DNA of 64,000 nucleotides, taken from the NCBI RefSeq assembly GCF_900459405.1, contig NZ_UHFN01000007.1, positions 372,001 through 436,000 of the forward strand. Reading direction: 5' to 3'. How positions within the stretch are numbered: the first letter of the stretch is position 1; every line of letters starts with the position of its first letter. Made by a program: the position numbers and the translations under genes. Below the pieces are notes generated by a model. That model was given only the letters and a program-made list of their open reading frames with translations, was not told the origin of the DNA and made no database searches. The DNA is from Streptococcus hyointestinalis (GTDB lineage: Bacteria > Bacillota > Bacilli > Lactobacillales > Streptococcaceae). Shown piece after piece: positions 56,488-63,057 of this stretch.

Positions 56488-57215
56488 CGACGGTTGCGCC
56501 GCTTGACCTCTTCTAACTTTTTTAGCAGGTCAAGCTCAATTTCTAGGAGACGATTACGTTCTTCCAATTGTTTCACTTTGAGTTGAAGTTGTTCAGCTTC
56601 GGTAAGATTGGGTTTACTCTCTAATCCTTTTCCACGTCTATCAAGGAGACCTTGAGAGCCATCTTTTTCAAACTTACGCACCCAAGAATAAACCTGCTGG
56701 TAAGAGACACCAAACTTCTCAACAGCAGCTTGGTAGTCTTTAGCGTGAGCAATGGTGTAGTTGACAATCTCAATACGTTCTTCGAATGTTGTTGGTCTTC
56801 CTTGTTTCATACGGCTGTATCCTTTACTAGTAGCTTTTAAGTCTTTACCACTAGTATATCGTTTTATCCAGCTTCTGAGAACATAAGTATCAGAAATATC
56901 ATAGCGTTGACAAACATCTATCAACGCCCCTTTTCCATCTAGATAATCTAGGACTGCCTGTTCTTTCAACTCTTGACTATATTTCTTCCAAGTTCGCCTT
57001 TCCTTTAGACCATCCACGCCATCTTTCTCATACTTGAGTTTCCAAGATAATATCGTTGACTTACTTACCTTGAATTGCTTACTGAGTTGTGAAATGGACT
57101 TCTTATGACTAAAGAGTAATTGAACTATCTCTAGTTTCTCTTCTTCTGATTTTTGACTTCTTTTGGACATATGAAAACTCCCCTTATAGTTTCTAGTGAA
57201 TTTTTGTTTTTTCAC
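56484..57215 (-). CDS. IS3-family transposase orfA (DNA-binding part)
   Basis: This 243-residue protein has several helix-turn-helix units: SEEEKLEIVQLLFSHKKSISQL, QAVLDYLDGKGALIDVCQRY and VNYTIAHAKDYQAAVEKFG. It ends in a leucine-rich coiled coil (QLKVKQLEERNRLLEIELDLL). Near the end the minus strand reads CTAAAAAAG (about 56515-56523), the A6G slippery site at which IS150-type elements shift frame by -1 to make the OrfAB fusion. The shifted frame does lead into orfB. Confidence 0.9.
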   Translation of the reverse strand: MKKQKFTRNYKGSFHMSKRSQKSEEEKLEIVQLLFSHKKSISQLSKQFKVSKSTILSWKLKYEKDGVDGLKERRTWKKYSQELKEQAVLDYLDGKGALIDVCQRYDISDTYVLRSWIKRYTSGKDLKATSKGYSRMKQGRPTTFEERIEIVNYTIAHAKDYQAAVEKFGVSYQQVYSWVRKFEKDGSQGLLDRRGKGLESKPNLTEAEQLQLKVKQLEERNRLLEIELDLLKKLEEVKRRNRR

Positions 57216-57262
57216 TGTCTACTATAGGGGGAGTATATCATTGTCAAACTGGTTTTTTGATG

Positions 57263-57294
57263 ACCTTTTAGGACGAAAATGCGACCATTTAGGA
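57263..57294 (+). promoter_or_regulatory. ComE/BlpR-type direct repeats
   Basis: ACCTTTTAGGA (57263-57273) and ACCATTTAGGA (57284-57294) are separated by 10 bp, one helical turn plus the 11-bp unit. This equals the layout bound by ComE/BlpR response regulators ahead of bacteriocin genes in streptococci. In S. mutans the site is described as two 11-bp repeats with 10-bp spacing, and its complement has the form ACSRTTTAVGA. The -10 at 57325 follows 30 bp downstream. Confidence 0.75.
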
Positions 57295-57324
57295 AATCTG
57301 ATTAACATGTAACCGTTTTTGTGA

Positions 57325-57330
57325 TATACT
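57325..57330 (+). promoter_or_regulatory. -10 element of the immunity cluster promoter
   Basis: TATACT, with no consensus -35 at the usual distance, as expected for an activator-dependent promoter. Confidence 0.6.
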
Positions 57331-57378
57331 TAAACTAACAAAAAGGTACAATTATTTGGTTTTTAAAAAGGAAAAGAG

Positions 57379-57585
57379 GTGTTTCTTATGCGTAACACGC
57401 TAAGATTTATAGGAATTGTCGTTCTTTCTGCCCTGCTCATGTTTGCTCTTGGGAGCTTTTATCACTTTTCTGTGACGAAAAATCTGCTTCTTATAGCATG
57501 GAGTCTGATGTTCTCCCTAACAGCCTTTTTAGCAGTCTATAAGCACTCAAAAGAAGTGCTATCAGCAAAAGAATGCGTAAGTTAG
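57379..57585 (+). CDS. Small membrane protein, first gene of the Blp-like cluster
   Basis: This 68-residue protein has two hydrophobic helices (about 8-26 and 32-51) and a charged tail (KHSKEVLSAKECVS). I recognise no family. AAGAGGTGTTTCTT precedes the ATG. The frame continues after its TAG into the next small membrane protein with no further stop, so this may be the first half of a 145-residue four-helix protein split by an amber codon. Its place behind ComE/BlpR-type repeats suggests a role in bacteriocin immunity. Confidence 0.6.
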   Translation: MFLMRNTLRFIGIVVLSALLMFALGSFYHFSVTKNLLLIAWSLMFSLTAFLAVYKHSKEVLSAKECVS

Positions 57586-57816
57586 TTTTGGCTCTTTGCC
57601 AAGTACACGAGCCTAGTGCCTATCATGATTGTCCTTGTCCTTTTGTATGACCTTTTGACAGGAGGGGTGTCAGCTCTCATCGTTTATTTTTACGGTAACA
57701 TCGTTATTACTTACTATGCTATCGGTGCGATTTTGTCACTGGGTAGACTCGTGTCTGTTGAAAACTCAATCTATCATAAGCTCAAAATGCTGTTTATGAA
57801 AAAGGGTCATTCTTAA
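57586..57816 (+). CDS. Small membrane protein, in frame with the upstream gene
   Basis: The frame is open from just after the TAG at 57583-57585. A GTG at 57616 would give 66 residues, but no ribosome site stands before it. It has two helices (about 57619-57666 and 57680-57745) and a basic end (KMLFMKKGHS). Either it is translated by reinitiation or stop read-through, or it is the detached second half of the preceding gene. The family is not recognised. Confidence 0.5.
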   Translation, partial: FWLFAKYTSLVPIMIVLVLLYDLLTGGVSALIVYFYGNIVITYYAIGAILSLGRLVSVENSIYHKLKMLFMKKGHS

Positions 57817-57837
57817 TGGTTTAGAGGGGAGATTGCC

Positions 57838-58029
57838 ATGAAACGTATCAGAGGTCTTATCATGCCCTTACTTATCTCTATCGGTTTTGTCATCGCTGCT
57901 CTATGGAATTACTACTCAAAACCTTTGAGTCCGTTCTTATTTGCTTGTAACACCATTGGCTTTGTGGTCTTTTCCATTTTTATAGTACTCATTATCAAGC
58001 AGATGATTGACATCAAAAGAAAGAGTTGA
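57838..58029 (+). CDS. Small two-helix membrane protein, paralogue A
   Basis: The 63-residue protein has a basic start (MKRIRG), helices at about 8-24 and 35-55, and ends KQMIDIKRKS. It aligns along its whole length with the next gene (shared pattern MP/LPL, GFV, W, FxxFN/CN, FxVF, DxxRKS). GAGGGGAGATTGCC precedes the ATG. Small paired helices with charged tails are common among bacteriocin immunity proteins, which would fit the promoter and the neighbour at 58235. Inference only. Confidence 0.7.
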   Translation: MKRIRGLIMPLLISIGFVIAALWNYYSKPLSPFLFACNTIGFVVFSIFIVLIIKQMIDIKRKS

Positions 58030-58037
58030 GGTGTGTC

Positions 58038-58226
58038 ATGAAAGGTATGAAAAGTTTTATTCTGCCTCTTTGGTTCTTCGTTGGTTTTGTTTTGGTAATT
58101 GTGTGGAGTTGCATGAGACATTTTCATCCGTTGTTGATTGCTTTTAATGGCTGTGTTTTTCTGGTCTTTTTCCTCCTTATAGTTGTTCACACACGGAGGA
58201 TGTTAGATAGTGATAGAAAGAGTTGA
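58038..58226 (+). CDS. Small two-helix membrane protein, paralogue B
   Basis: This 62-residue paralogue of the preceding protein ends RRMLDSDRKS. The start is ATG 58038; its ribosome site GAGGTG overlaps the stop codon of paralogue A (GTTGAGGTG). An in-frame TTG start at 58026 is less likely. The stop region is a near copy of that of paralogue A, so the pair arose by tandem duplication of a unit of about 200 bp. Confidence 0.7.
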   Translation: MKGMKSFILPLWFFVGFVLVIVWSCMRHFHPLLIAFNGCVFLVFFLLIVVHTRRMLDSDRKS

Positions 58227-58234
58227 GGTGTATC

Positions 58235-58549
58235 ATGAAAACGAAAAAGGAAAGAGAACTTCTCCTCACAGAGAGCTATAATGTGATACTGGATGAGAGG
58301 ACGAGTGCGAAAGAGCGCAAGCTCCTGCAGGTATTTAACCATAGTGTCGAGTCTGGGAAAGACTTTGAAGTCGCTTGTCGTGAGCTGAAGTCTGCTCTTG
58401 AGAGATTAGCTCTTCGACAGCTGGCGCAAAAAGAAAAGCTGAGCGTGGGAATCAGTCAGCTCTATCACAAGCTGTCGTCTTCTTCCTTGAGAGAAAATCT
58501 CGAAAAAGGCTTTGCCATGAGTGCCATGTACATCCGTGATTGGTATTAG
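58235..58549 (+). CDS. Bacteriocin immunity protein, enterocin A immunity type
   Basis: This 104-residue soluble helical protein resembles the four-helix immunity proteins of class IIa-type bacteriocins (EntA_Immun family): LLLTESYNVILDERTSAKERKLL and the C-terminal LSVGISQLYHKLSSSSLRENLEKG. Such proteins block the receptor-bound bacteriocin in producer or bystander cells. The start is ATG 58235, 4 nt after GAGGTG. No bacteriocin precursor with a double-glycine leader is visible nearby. The family match is by pattern, so moderate. Confidence 0.7.
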   Translation: MKTKKERELLLTESYNVILDERTSAKERKLLQVFNHSVESGKDFEVACRELKSALERLALRQLAQKEKLSVGISQLYHKLSSSSLRENLEKGFAMSAMYIRDWY

Positions 58550-58562
58550 AAGGGAATATTTT

Positions 58563-59111
58563 ATGGATTTAGAGCGTTTATTTACTAGTGATGAGGAGTT
58601 GATGGCGATTTTGTCCACCATTGCTGACTTGGGACTAAAGGATGCTTGGCTGGCTGCTGGGACGCTTCGCAACTATGTCTGGAACTCCCTCTCAGGTAAA
58701 AATGGGTTAGAGGAAATGTCTGATGTTGACGTGGTCTTTTTTGACCCAGAGTTATCCTACGAGGCGTCTTGTCAGATAGAGCGTGACTTGCAGAAGCGCT
58801 TCCCAAACTATCAGTGGGAGCTGAAAAATCAAGTCTACATGCACATCCACAGTCCAAACACGCTTCCTTACACCAGCGCTTGCGACGCTGTTTCTAAGTA
58901 CCCTGAGCGTTGCACTGCCATTGCTGCAAGGCTCAAAGAGGATAAACTGGAGCTGTTTCTTCCCTATGGAGATGAGGACATTATGAACTTTATCGTTCGT
59001 ACCACGCCACACTTTACAGAAAATAGCGCTCGGATGGAGACTTACCGCAAGCGACAGCAGAAAAAAGACTGGCGAAATAAATGGAAAAACCTGCAGATTA
59101 TGGACATATAG
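58563..59111 (+). CDS. Nucleotidyltransferase-fold protein (DUF925/COG3575)
   Basis: This 182-residue protein resembles the nucleotidyltransferase-like family PF06042. It has LAAGTLRNYVWNSL followed by MSDVDVVFFDPEL, the Asp-x-Asp of the polymerase-beta fold. WELKNQVYMHIH and the closing TYRKRQQKKDWRNKW are typical. The biological role of the family is unknown. AGAAGGGAATATTTT precedes ATG 58563; the longer frame from 58521 overlaps the immunity gene and lacks a ribosome site. Confidence 0.8.
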   Translation: MDLERLFTSDEELMAILSTIADLGLKDAWLAAGTLRNYVWNSLSGKNGLEEMSDVDVVFFDPELSYEASCQIERDLQKRFPNYQWELKNQVYMHIHSPNTLPYTSACDAVSKYPERCTAIAARLKEDKLELFLPYGDEDIMNFIVRTTPHFTENSARMETYRKRQQKKDWRNKWKNLQIMDI

Positions 59112-59142
59112 ATAACTTCTTGTCAAAAGAAGTTATTTTTTT
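59112..59142 (+). terminator. Terminator after the nucleotidyltransferase gene
   Basis: ATAACTTCTT (59112-59121) pairs with AAGAAGTTAT (59127-59136), followed by TTTTTT. Confidence 0.88.
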
Positions 59143-59153
59143 GGTTTTTATTG

Positions 59154-59197
59154 TTGACAAATGTAGACGAATAATTTATAATAAATCTACAAACGTA
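59154..59197 (+). promoter_or_regulatory. cop operon promoter with two CopY boxes
   Basis: TTGACA (59154-59159), 17-bp spacer and TATAAT (59177-59182). One CopY box, GACAAATGTA (59156-59165), overlaps the -35. A second, TACAAACGTA (59188-59197), follows the -10 and differs at one base from TACAnnTGTA. Repression without excess copper is expected. Confidence 0.88.
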
Positions 59198-59214
59198 AAC
59201 GAAAGGAGTCTGTG

Positions 59215-59661
59215 ATGACCATATCAAATGCCGAATGGGACATTATGCGAGTGGTTTGGGCACAAGAGCGTGTCACAAGCTCTGCTATTCTCACGATTTT
59301 AAACCAAAAGTTGCAATGGACGTCCTCTACCATCAAGACGCTGCTCAAGCGCCTAGTGGATAAGGGTTATCTAGCGACAGAGAAAGTCGGCAAGGGCTTT
59401 GTCTACTCAGCCTTGATTTCTGAGCAGGAAGCCATTTATCATCAGGTCGATGAACTTTTTGATAAGTTTTGTCCGACCAAGCACTTGGATATTATCCGTC
59501 ATGTCATCACACGAACTGATATGACGCTAGACGATATAGAGCAGTTGCAAGAGCTTCTTGAAGCCAAAAAAGCAACTGCAGTTGACGAGGTGACTTGTAC
59601 CTGCATTCCTGGGCAATGCACCTGTAAAGAACACTTAGAACTGGAGGCATCACATGGCTGA
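59215..59661 (+). CDS. copY: Copper-responsive repressor CopY
   Basis: CopY blocks the cop operon until copper displaces zinc from its C-terminal site. It is 148 residues. The winged helix (about 1-75) is of the BlaI/MecI type, with [12 protein letters not shown] and [18 protein letters not shown]. The metal site is C128-x-C130-x4-C135-x-C137. The start is ATG 59215, 5 nt after AGGAG; GTG 59212 would be too close. It overlaps copA by 8 bp. Confidence 0.95.
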   Translation: MTISNAEWDIMRVVWAQERVTSSAILTILNQKLQWTSSTIKTLLKRLVDKGYLATEKVGKGFVYSALISEQEAIYHQVDELFDKFCPTKHLDIIRHVITRTDMTLDDIEQLQELLEAKKATAVDEVTCTCIPGQCTCKEHLELEASHG

Positions 59662-61894
59662 AAAAGAAGATGTATTTTTGATTGAAGGGATGACCTGTGC
59701 ATCTTGTGCGCTAACGATAGAAAAAGCAGTTAATAAACTGGATAATGTGGACAATGCGGTTGTCAACCTCACTACAGAAAAGATGACCGTTGACTACCAA
59801 GGTGGCGAAGCAACTGAAGAAGCTATCAAAAAGGCAGTTGCAGACGCAGGCTACTCCGCTAGTATCTTTGACCCTGAGACGAGCAGCTCACAGGCTGAGC
59901 GCCAAGACAAGGCAACCAGCAACATGTGGCATCAGTTTCTCTGGTCTGCTGTCTTTGCAGTACCGCCTCTCTACATCTCTATGGGGAGCATGATGGGGCT
60001 TTGGGTGCCGGACTTCCTATCTCCACACCACGCTCCGATGACCTTTGCGGTGGTGCAGTTGATTTTGACACTTCCTGTTATGTACTTTGGACGTCGCTTT
60101 TATGTCAATGGGCTTCGCTCCCTCTTTAAGGGACATCCTAACATGGACTCGTTGGTTGCGATTGCGACCTTAGCAGCCTTTATCTACAGCCTTTATGGCA
60201 TGTATCATATCGGACTTGGTCACGCCCACCACGCTCATGACCTCTACTTTGAGTCTGTGGCGGTTATCCTAACCCTCATCACTCTTGGGAAATATTTTGA
60301 AACCTTATCAAAAGGGCGCACCTCTGACGCTATTAAAAAACTCTTGACCTTGTCTGCCAAGGAAGCGACGGTTATCCGCGACGGTGTGGAAGCGTCTATT
60401 CCGATTGACCAAGTAGTTGTTGGTGACATCATCCTTGTCAAACCTGGGGAAAAAATCCCTGTTGACGGTGTTGTCATCTCTGGGCATTCTGCTATTGATG
60501 AGTCTATGCTGACAGGGGAGTCTATCCCTGTTGAAAAGACTGTGGACAGCCAAGTCTACGGCGCTTCTATCAATGGACAAGGCTCTCTGAAAATCCGTGC
60601 TGAAAAAGTTGGGGACGAAACGCTCCTCTCACAAATCATCAAACTGGTTGAGGATGCGCAACAAACTAAGGCGCCAATCGCTAAGATTGCAGATCGTGTG
60701 TCTGGTGTCTTTGTCCCGATTGTTATTGGGATTGCTCTTGTGACTGGTATCTTTTGGTATTTTGCCATGGGTGAGAGCTTTGTCTTTGCCCTCAAGACTG
60801 CCATTGCTGTCCTTGTTATTGCTTGTCCATGTGCGCTAGGTCTTGCTACTCCGACAGCTATTATGGTTAGTACAGGACGTGCCGCTGAAAATGGTATCCT
60901 CTTTAAACGTGGTGACACGCTTGAAAATGCCCATCACGTAGACACTATCGTCTTTGACAAGACAGGTACTATCACTCAAGGAAAACCAGAAGTTGTTAAT
61001 ATGACTACCTTTGGTGTGGATGCAGATGACTTGCTAGCTCAAGTGGCTTCTATCGAGAAACTCTCAGAGCACCCACTCAGTCAAGCGATTGTGGAAAAAG
61101 CGTCTGAGAAAAATCTTGACTTCCACACCGTGGATAACTTCATGTCTCTGACAGGTCTTGGCTTGCAAGCGGATATTGCAGGTCGCACCCTCTATGTCGG
61201 CAATGACAAACTCATGGCGGACAAAGCGATTGACATCGCACCAGCCACAGAAGCTGTGCACACAGCAGCTGAGCTTGGTCAAACCCCTATCTATGTGGGA
61301 CAAGACGGCAAGGTTCTTGCTGTGATTGCTCTCGCTGACCAAGTCAAGGCAGACAGTAAAGAAACTGTGGACAAACTCCACAGCCTAGGACTCAATGTTG
61401 TTATGTTAACAGGTGATAACAGCAAGACTGCAAAAGCCATTGCAAAACAAGTCGGTATCGACCAAGTCATCAGTGACGTGCTTCCTGACCAAAAGGCGCA
61501 AGCTATTCTTGACCTCAAAGAAAAAGGACGCAATGTCGCTATGGTCGGGGACGGTATCAACGACGCTCCTGCTCTTGCAAGTAGTGACGTTGGGATTGCT
61601 ATGGGGTCTGGGACTGATATTGCTATCGAGTCTGCGGACATTATCCTCATGAAGCCTGAGCTCTCTGATGTGGTAAAAAGTTTGACAATTAGTCGTTTGA
61701 CGATTAAAATTATTAAAGAGAATCTCTTTTGGGCATTTATCTATAACGTCCTTGCTATCCCAGTAGCTATGGGTGTGCTTCACTTGTTTGGTGGACCGCT
61801 CCTCAATCCAATGCTAGCAGGACTTGCTATGGGCTTTAGCTCTGTGTCAGTTATTCTAAATGCTCTACGTCTAAAGGTCATGAAATTATCATAA
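59654..61894 (+). CDS. copA: Copper-exporting P1B-type ATPase
   Basis: CopA pumps Cu(I) out of the cell. The 746 residues comprise one N-terminal metal domain with GMTCASC (C15, C18) and eight helices. Catalytic motifs are TGES (287-290), the transmembrane CPC (391-393), DKTGT with phosphorylated D435, the SEHPLSQA motif and [11 protein letters not shown] histidine-rich loop (GHAHHAHD, about 189-196) is present. GGAGG lies 7 nt before ATG. Confidence 0.96.
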   Translation: MAEKEDVFLIEGMTCASCALTIEKAVNKLDNVDNAVVNLTTEKMTVDYQGGEATEEAIKKAVADAGYSASIFDPETSSSQAERQDKATSNMWHQFLWSAVFAVPPLYISMGSMMGLWVPDFLSPHHAPMTFAVVQLILTLPVMYFGRRFYVNGLRSLFKGHPNMDSLVAIATLAAFIYSLYGMYHIGLGHAHHAHDLYFESVAVILTLITLGKYFETLSKGRTSDAIKKLLTLSAKEATVIRDGVEASIPIDQVVVGDIILVKPGEKIPVDGVVISGHSAIDESMLTGESIPVEKTVDSQVYGASINGQGSLKIRAEKVGDETLLSQIIKLVEDAQQTKAPIAKIADRVSGVFVPIVIGIALVTGIFWYFAMGESFVFALKTAIAVLVIACPCALGLATPTAIMVSTGRAAENGILFKRGDTLENAHHVDTIVFDKTGTITQGKPEVVNMTTFGVDADDLLAQVASIEKLSEHPLSQAIVEKASEKNLDFHTVDNFMSLTGLGLQADIAGRTLYVGNDKLMADKAIDIAPATEAVHTAAELGQTPIYVGQDGKVLAVIALADQVKADSKETVDKLHSLGLNVVMLTGDNSKTAKAIAKQVGIDQVISDVLPDQKAQAILDLKEKGRNVAMVGDGINDAPALASSDVGIAMGSGTDIAIESADIILMKPELSDVVKSLTISRLTIKIIKENLFWAFIYNVLAIPVAMGVLHLFGGPLLNPMLAGLAMGFSSVSVILNALRLKVMKLS

Positions 61895-61904
61895 GGGAGT
61901 ATTT

Positions 61905-62795
61905 ATGGAAACAACGACTAAGTCACAGAAAAGTTCTAGCCGACCGATATTTATCGCATTTATCTCAAATTTAGGCTTTGCCATTGTTGAGCTGCTCTTA
62001 GGTACCCTCTTTAATTCCAGTGCCATTGTAGCGGACTCGGTGCATGATTTGGGAGATGCGCTAGCCATTGGTTTATCTTACTACTTTGAGCGCTTTTCAA
62101 GGCGGGAGAGCGACGGTAACTACACGCTTGGTTACCTGCGCTTTAGCCTTCTAGGCGCCATGCTGACCTCGGTTATCCTCATTGTAGGTTCGCTCTTTGT
62201 CCTGATTGAAAATGTCGGCAAGCTCTTTAACCCGCAGCCAGTCAACTATGACGGCATGCTGGTTTTAGGGATTCTAGCCGTTATTGTCAATGTGCTTGCC
62301 AGTCGTGTTTTAGACGGTGAGCACTCAGAGCAGGAGTCGATTTTGAGCCTGCATTTCTTGGAGGATACGCTGGGTTGGCTGGCTGTGATTGTTGTTTCTA
62401 TCATCTTACGCTTTACCGATTGGTACTTCCTTGACCCTTTATTGTCCCTTGTTATCGCAGTCTTTATCCTCTATAAAGCACTGCCAAAATTTATCTCCAA
62501 TCTTCAAATCTTTTTAGAAAAACGCCCAGCGAGCTTGGCTATTGAACCGCTAAAGAGAGAAATGATGACGATTGACGGTCTAAAGGCTATCAATCAGCTC
62601 AATGTCTGGTCGATTGATGGCAGACATCACATTGCTATGGTGCATATCGAGTGCCAAAAGGGCGCTGATATGGACTTGGTGCGAGACCAGATTCACCATA
62701 TCTTTCAAGCGCACAATATTATCGAGTCAGCTGTCGAGTGTGACCGGAGTTCTTTTGAACACCATCACCATTGTTCGCCTATGGATTTTGAATAA
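61905..62795 (+). CDS. Cation diffusion facilitator, zinc type
   Basis: This 296-residue membrane transporter exports divalent metal by proton exchange. It has six helices and a cytoplasmic C-terminal domain. The metal site appears as H47 and D51 in SVHDLGDAL and H150 and D154 in LHFLEDTLGW, the HD-HD pattern of zinc carriers such as ZitB and CzcD. The C-terminus ends in EHHHHCSPMDFE, a further metal ligand cluster. It lies 10 nt after copA and before copZ, which is unusual for a copper operon. Confidence 0.9.
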   Translation: METTTKSQKSSSRPIFIAFISNLGFAIVELLLGTLFNSSAIVADSVHDLGDALAIGLSYYFERFSRRESDGNYTLGYLRFSLLGAMLTSVILIVGSLFVLIENVGKLFNPQPVNYDGMLVLGILAVIVNVLASRVLDGEHSEQESILSLHFLEDTLGWLAVIVVSIILRFTDWYFLDPLLSLVIAVFILYKALPKFISNLQIFLEKRPASLAIEPLKREMMTIDGLKAINQLNVWSIDGRHHIAMVHIECQKGADMDLVRDQIHHIFQAHNIIESAVECDRSSFEHHHHCSPMDFE

Positions 62796-62823
62796 CCGTG
62801 TATCATAGAAAGAAGGTATTCTT

Positions 62824-63027
62824 ATGGAAAAAACATATCAAGTATCAGGTATGAAATGTGAAGGGTGTGCAAACACCGTAACCGAAAAATTGAGCGCTGT
62901 TCGTGGCGTTGAAAAAGTAGATGTTAACCTTGAAAAAGGGCAAGTCACTGTGACAGGTAAACCCTTCAAGCTCTCCCTAAAACGTGCTCTAAAAGACACT
63001 AAGTACGAGCTTGGCGATGAAGTCTAA
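62824..63027 (+). CDS. copZ: Copper chaperone CopZ
   Basis: This 67-residue ferredoxin-like chaperone carries Cu(I) to CopA and CopY. The binding motif is GMKCEGCANTV with C12 and C15. The rest, ending in ALKDTKYELGDEV, fits the family. GAAAGAAGG lies before the ATG. It is the last gene of the operon, followed by a terminator. Confidence 0.94.
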   Translation: MEKTYQVSGMKCEGCANTVTEKLSAVRGVEKVDVNLEKGQVTVTGKPFKLSLKRALKDTKYELGDEV

Positions 63028-63030
63028 AAC

Positions 63031-63054
63031 AAAAAGCGACCTAGTCGCTTTTTT
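63031..63054 (+). terminator. Terminator of the cop operon
   Basis: AAAAAGCGAC (63031-63040) pairs with GTCGCTTTTT (63044-63053) around CTA and is followed by T. Confidence 0.9.
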
Positions 63055-63057
63055 AGT

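Larger units (their letters stand above)
55561..57240 (-). mobile_element. IS3-family (IS150 group) insertion sequence
   Basis: The element is 1680 bp. The left end starts TGAACAGCTCCC and the right end, read inwards, starts TGATATACTCCC; both share AGTAGACAGTGAAA further in, giving imperfect repeats of about 31 bp. A 3-bp duplication TTG flanks it (55558-55560 and 57241-57243). Two overlapping minus-strand frames follow the orfA-orfB plan. orfB has a stop codon, so the copy cannot make a normal transposase. Confidence 0.92.
55543..57258. terminator. rbfA terminator split by an IS3 element
   Basis: AAAAACCAGTTTG (55543-55555) and CAAACTGGTTTTTT (57245-57258) are exact complements of 13 bp that now lie 1.7 kb apart. 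With the IS and one TTG copy removed, they form a hairpin with the loop GCTTGT. The terminator is therefore interrupted in its loop. Confidence 0.88.

Noticed and set aside
57586..57612. GGCTCTTTG at 57590 equals the first bases of the ISL3 end
   Set aside because: Only 9 bases plus preceding T residues match before differences appear, no second end or duplication is visible, and the membrane-protein frame continues sensibly across it.
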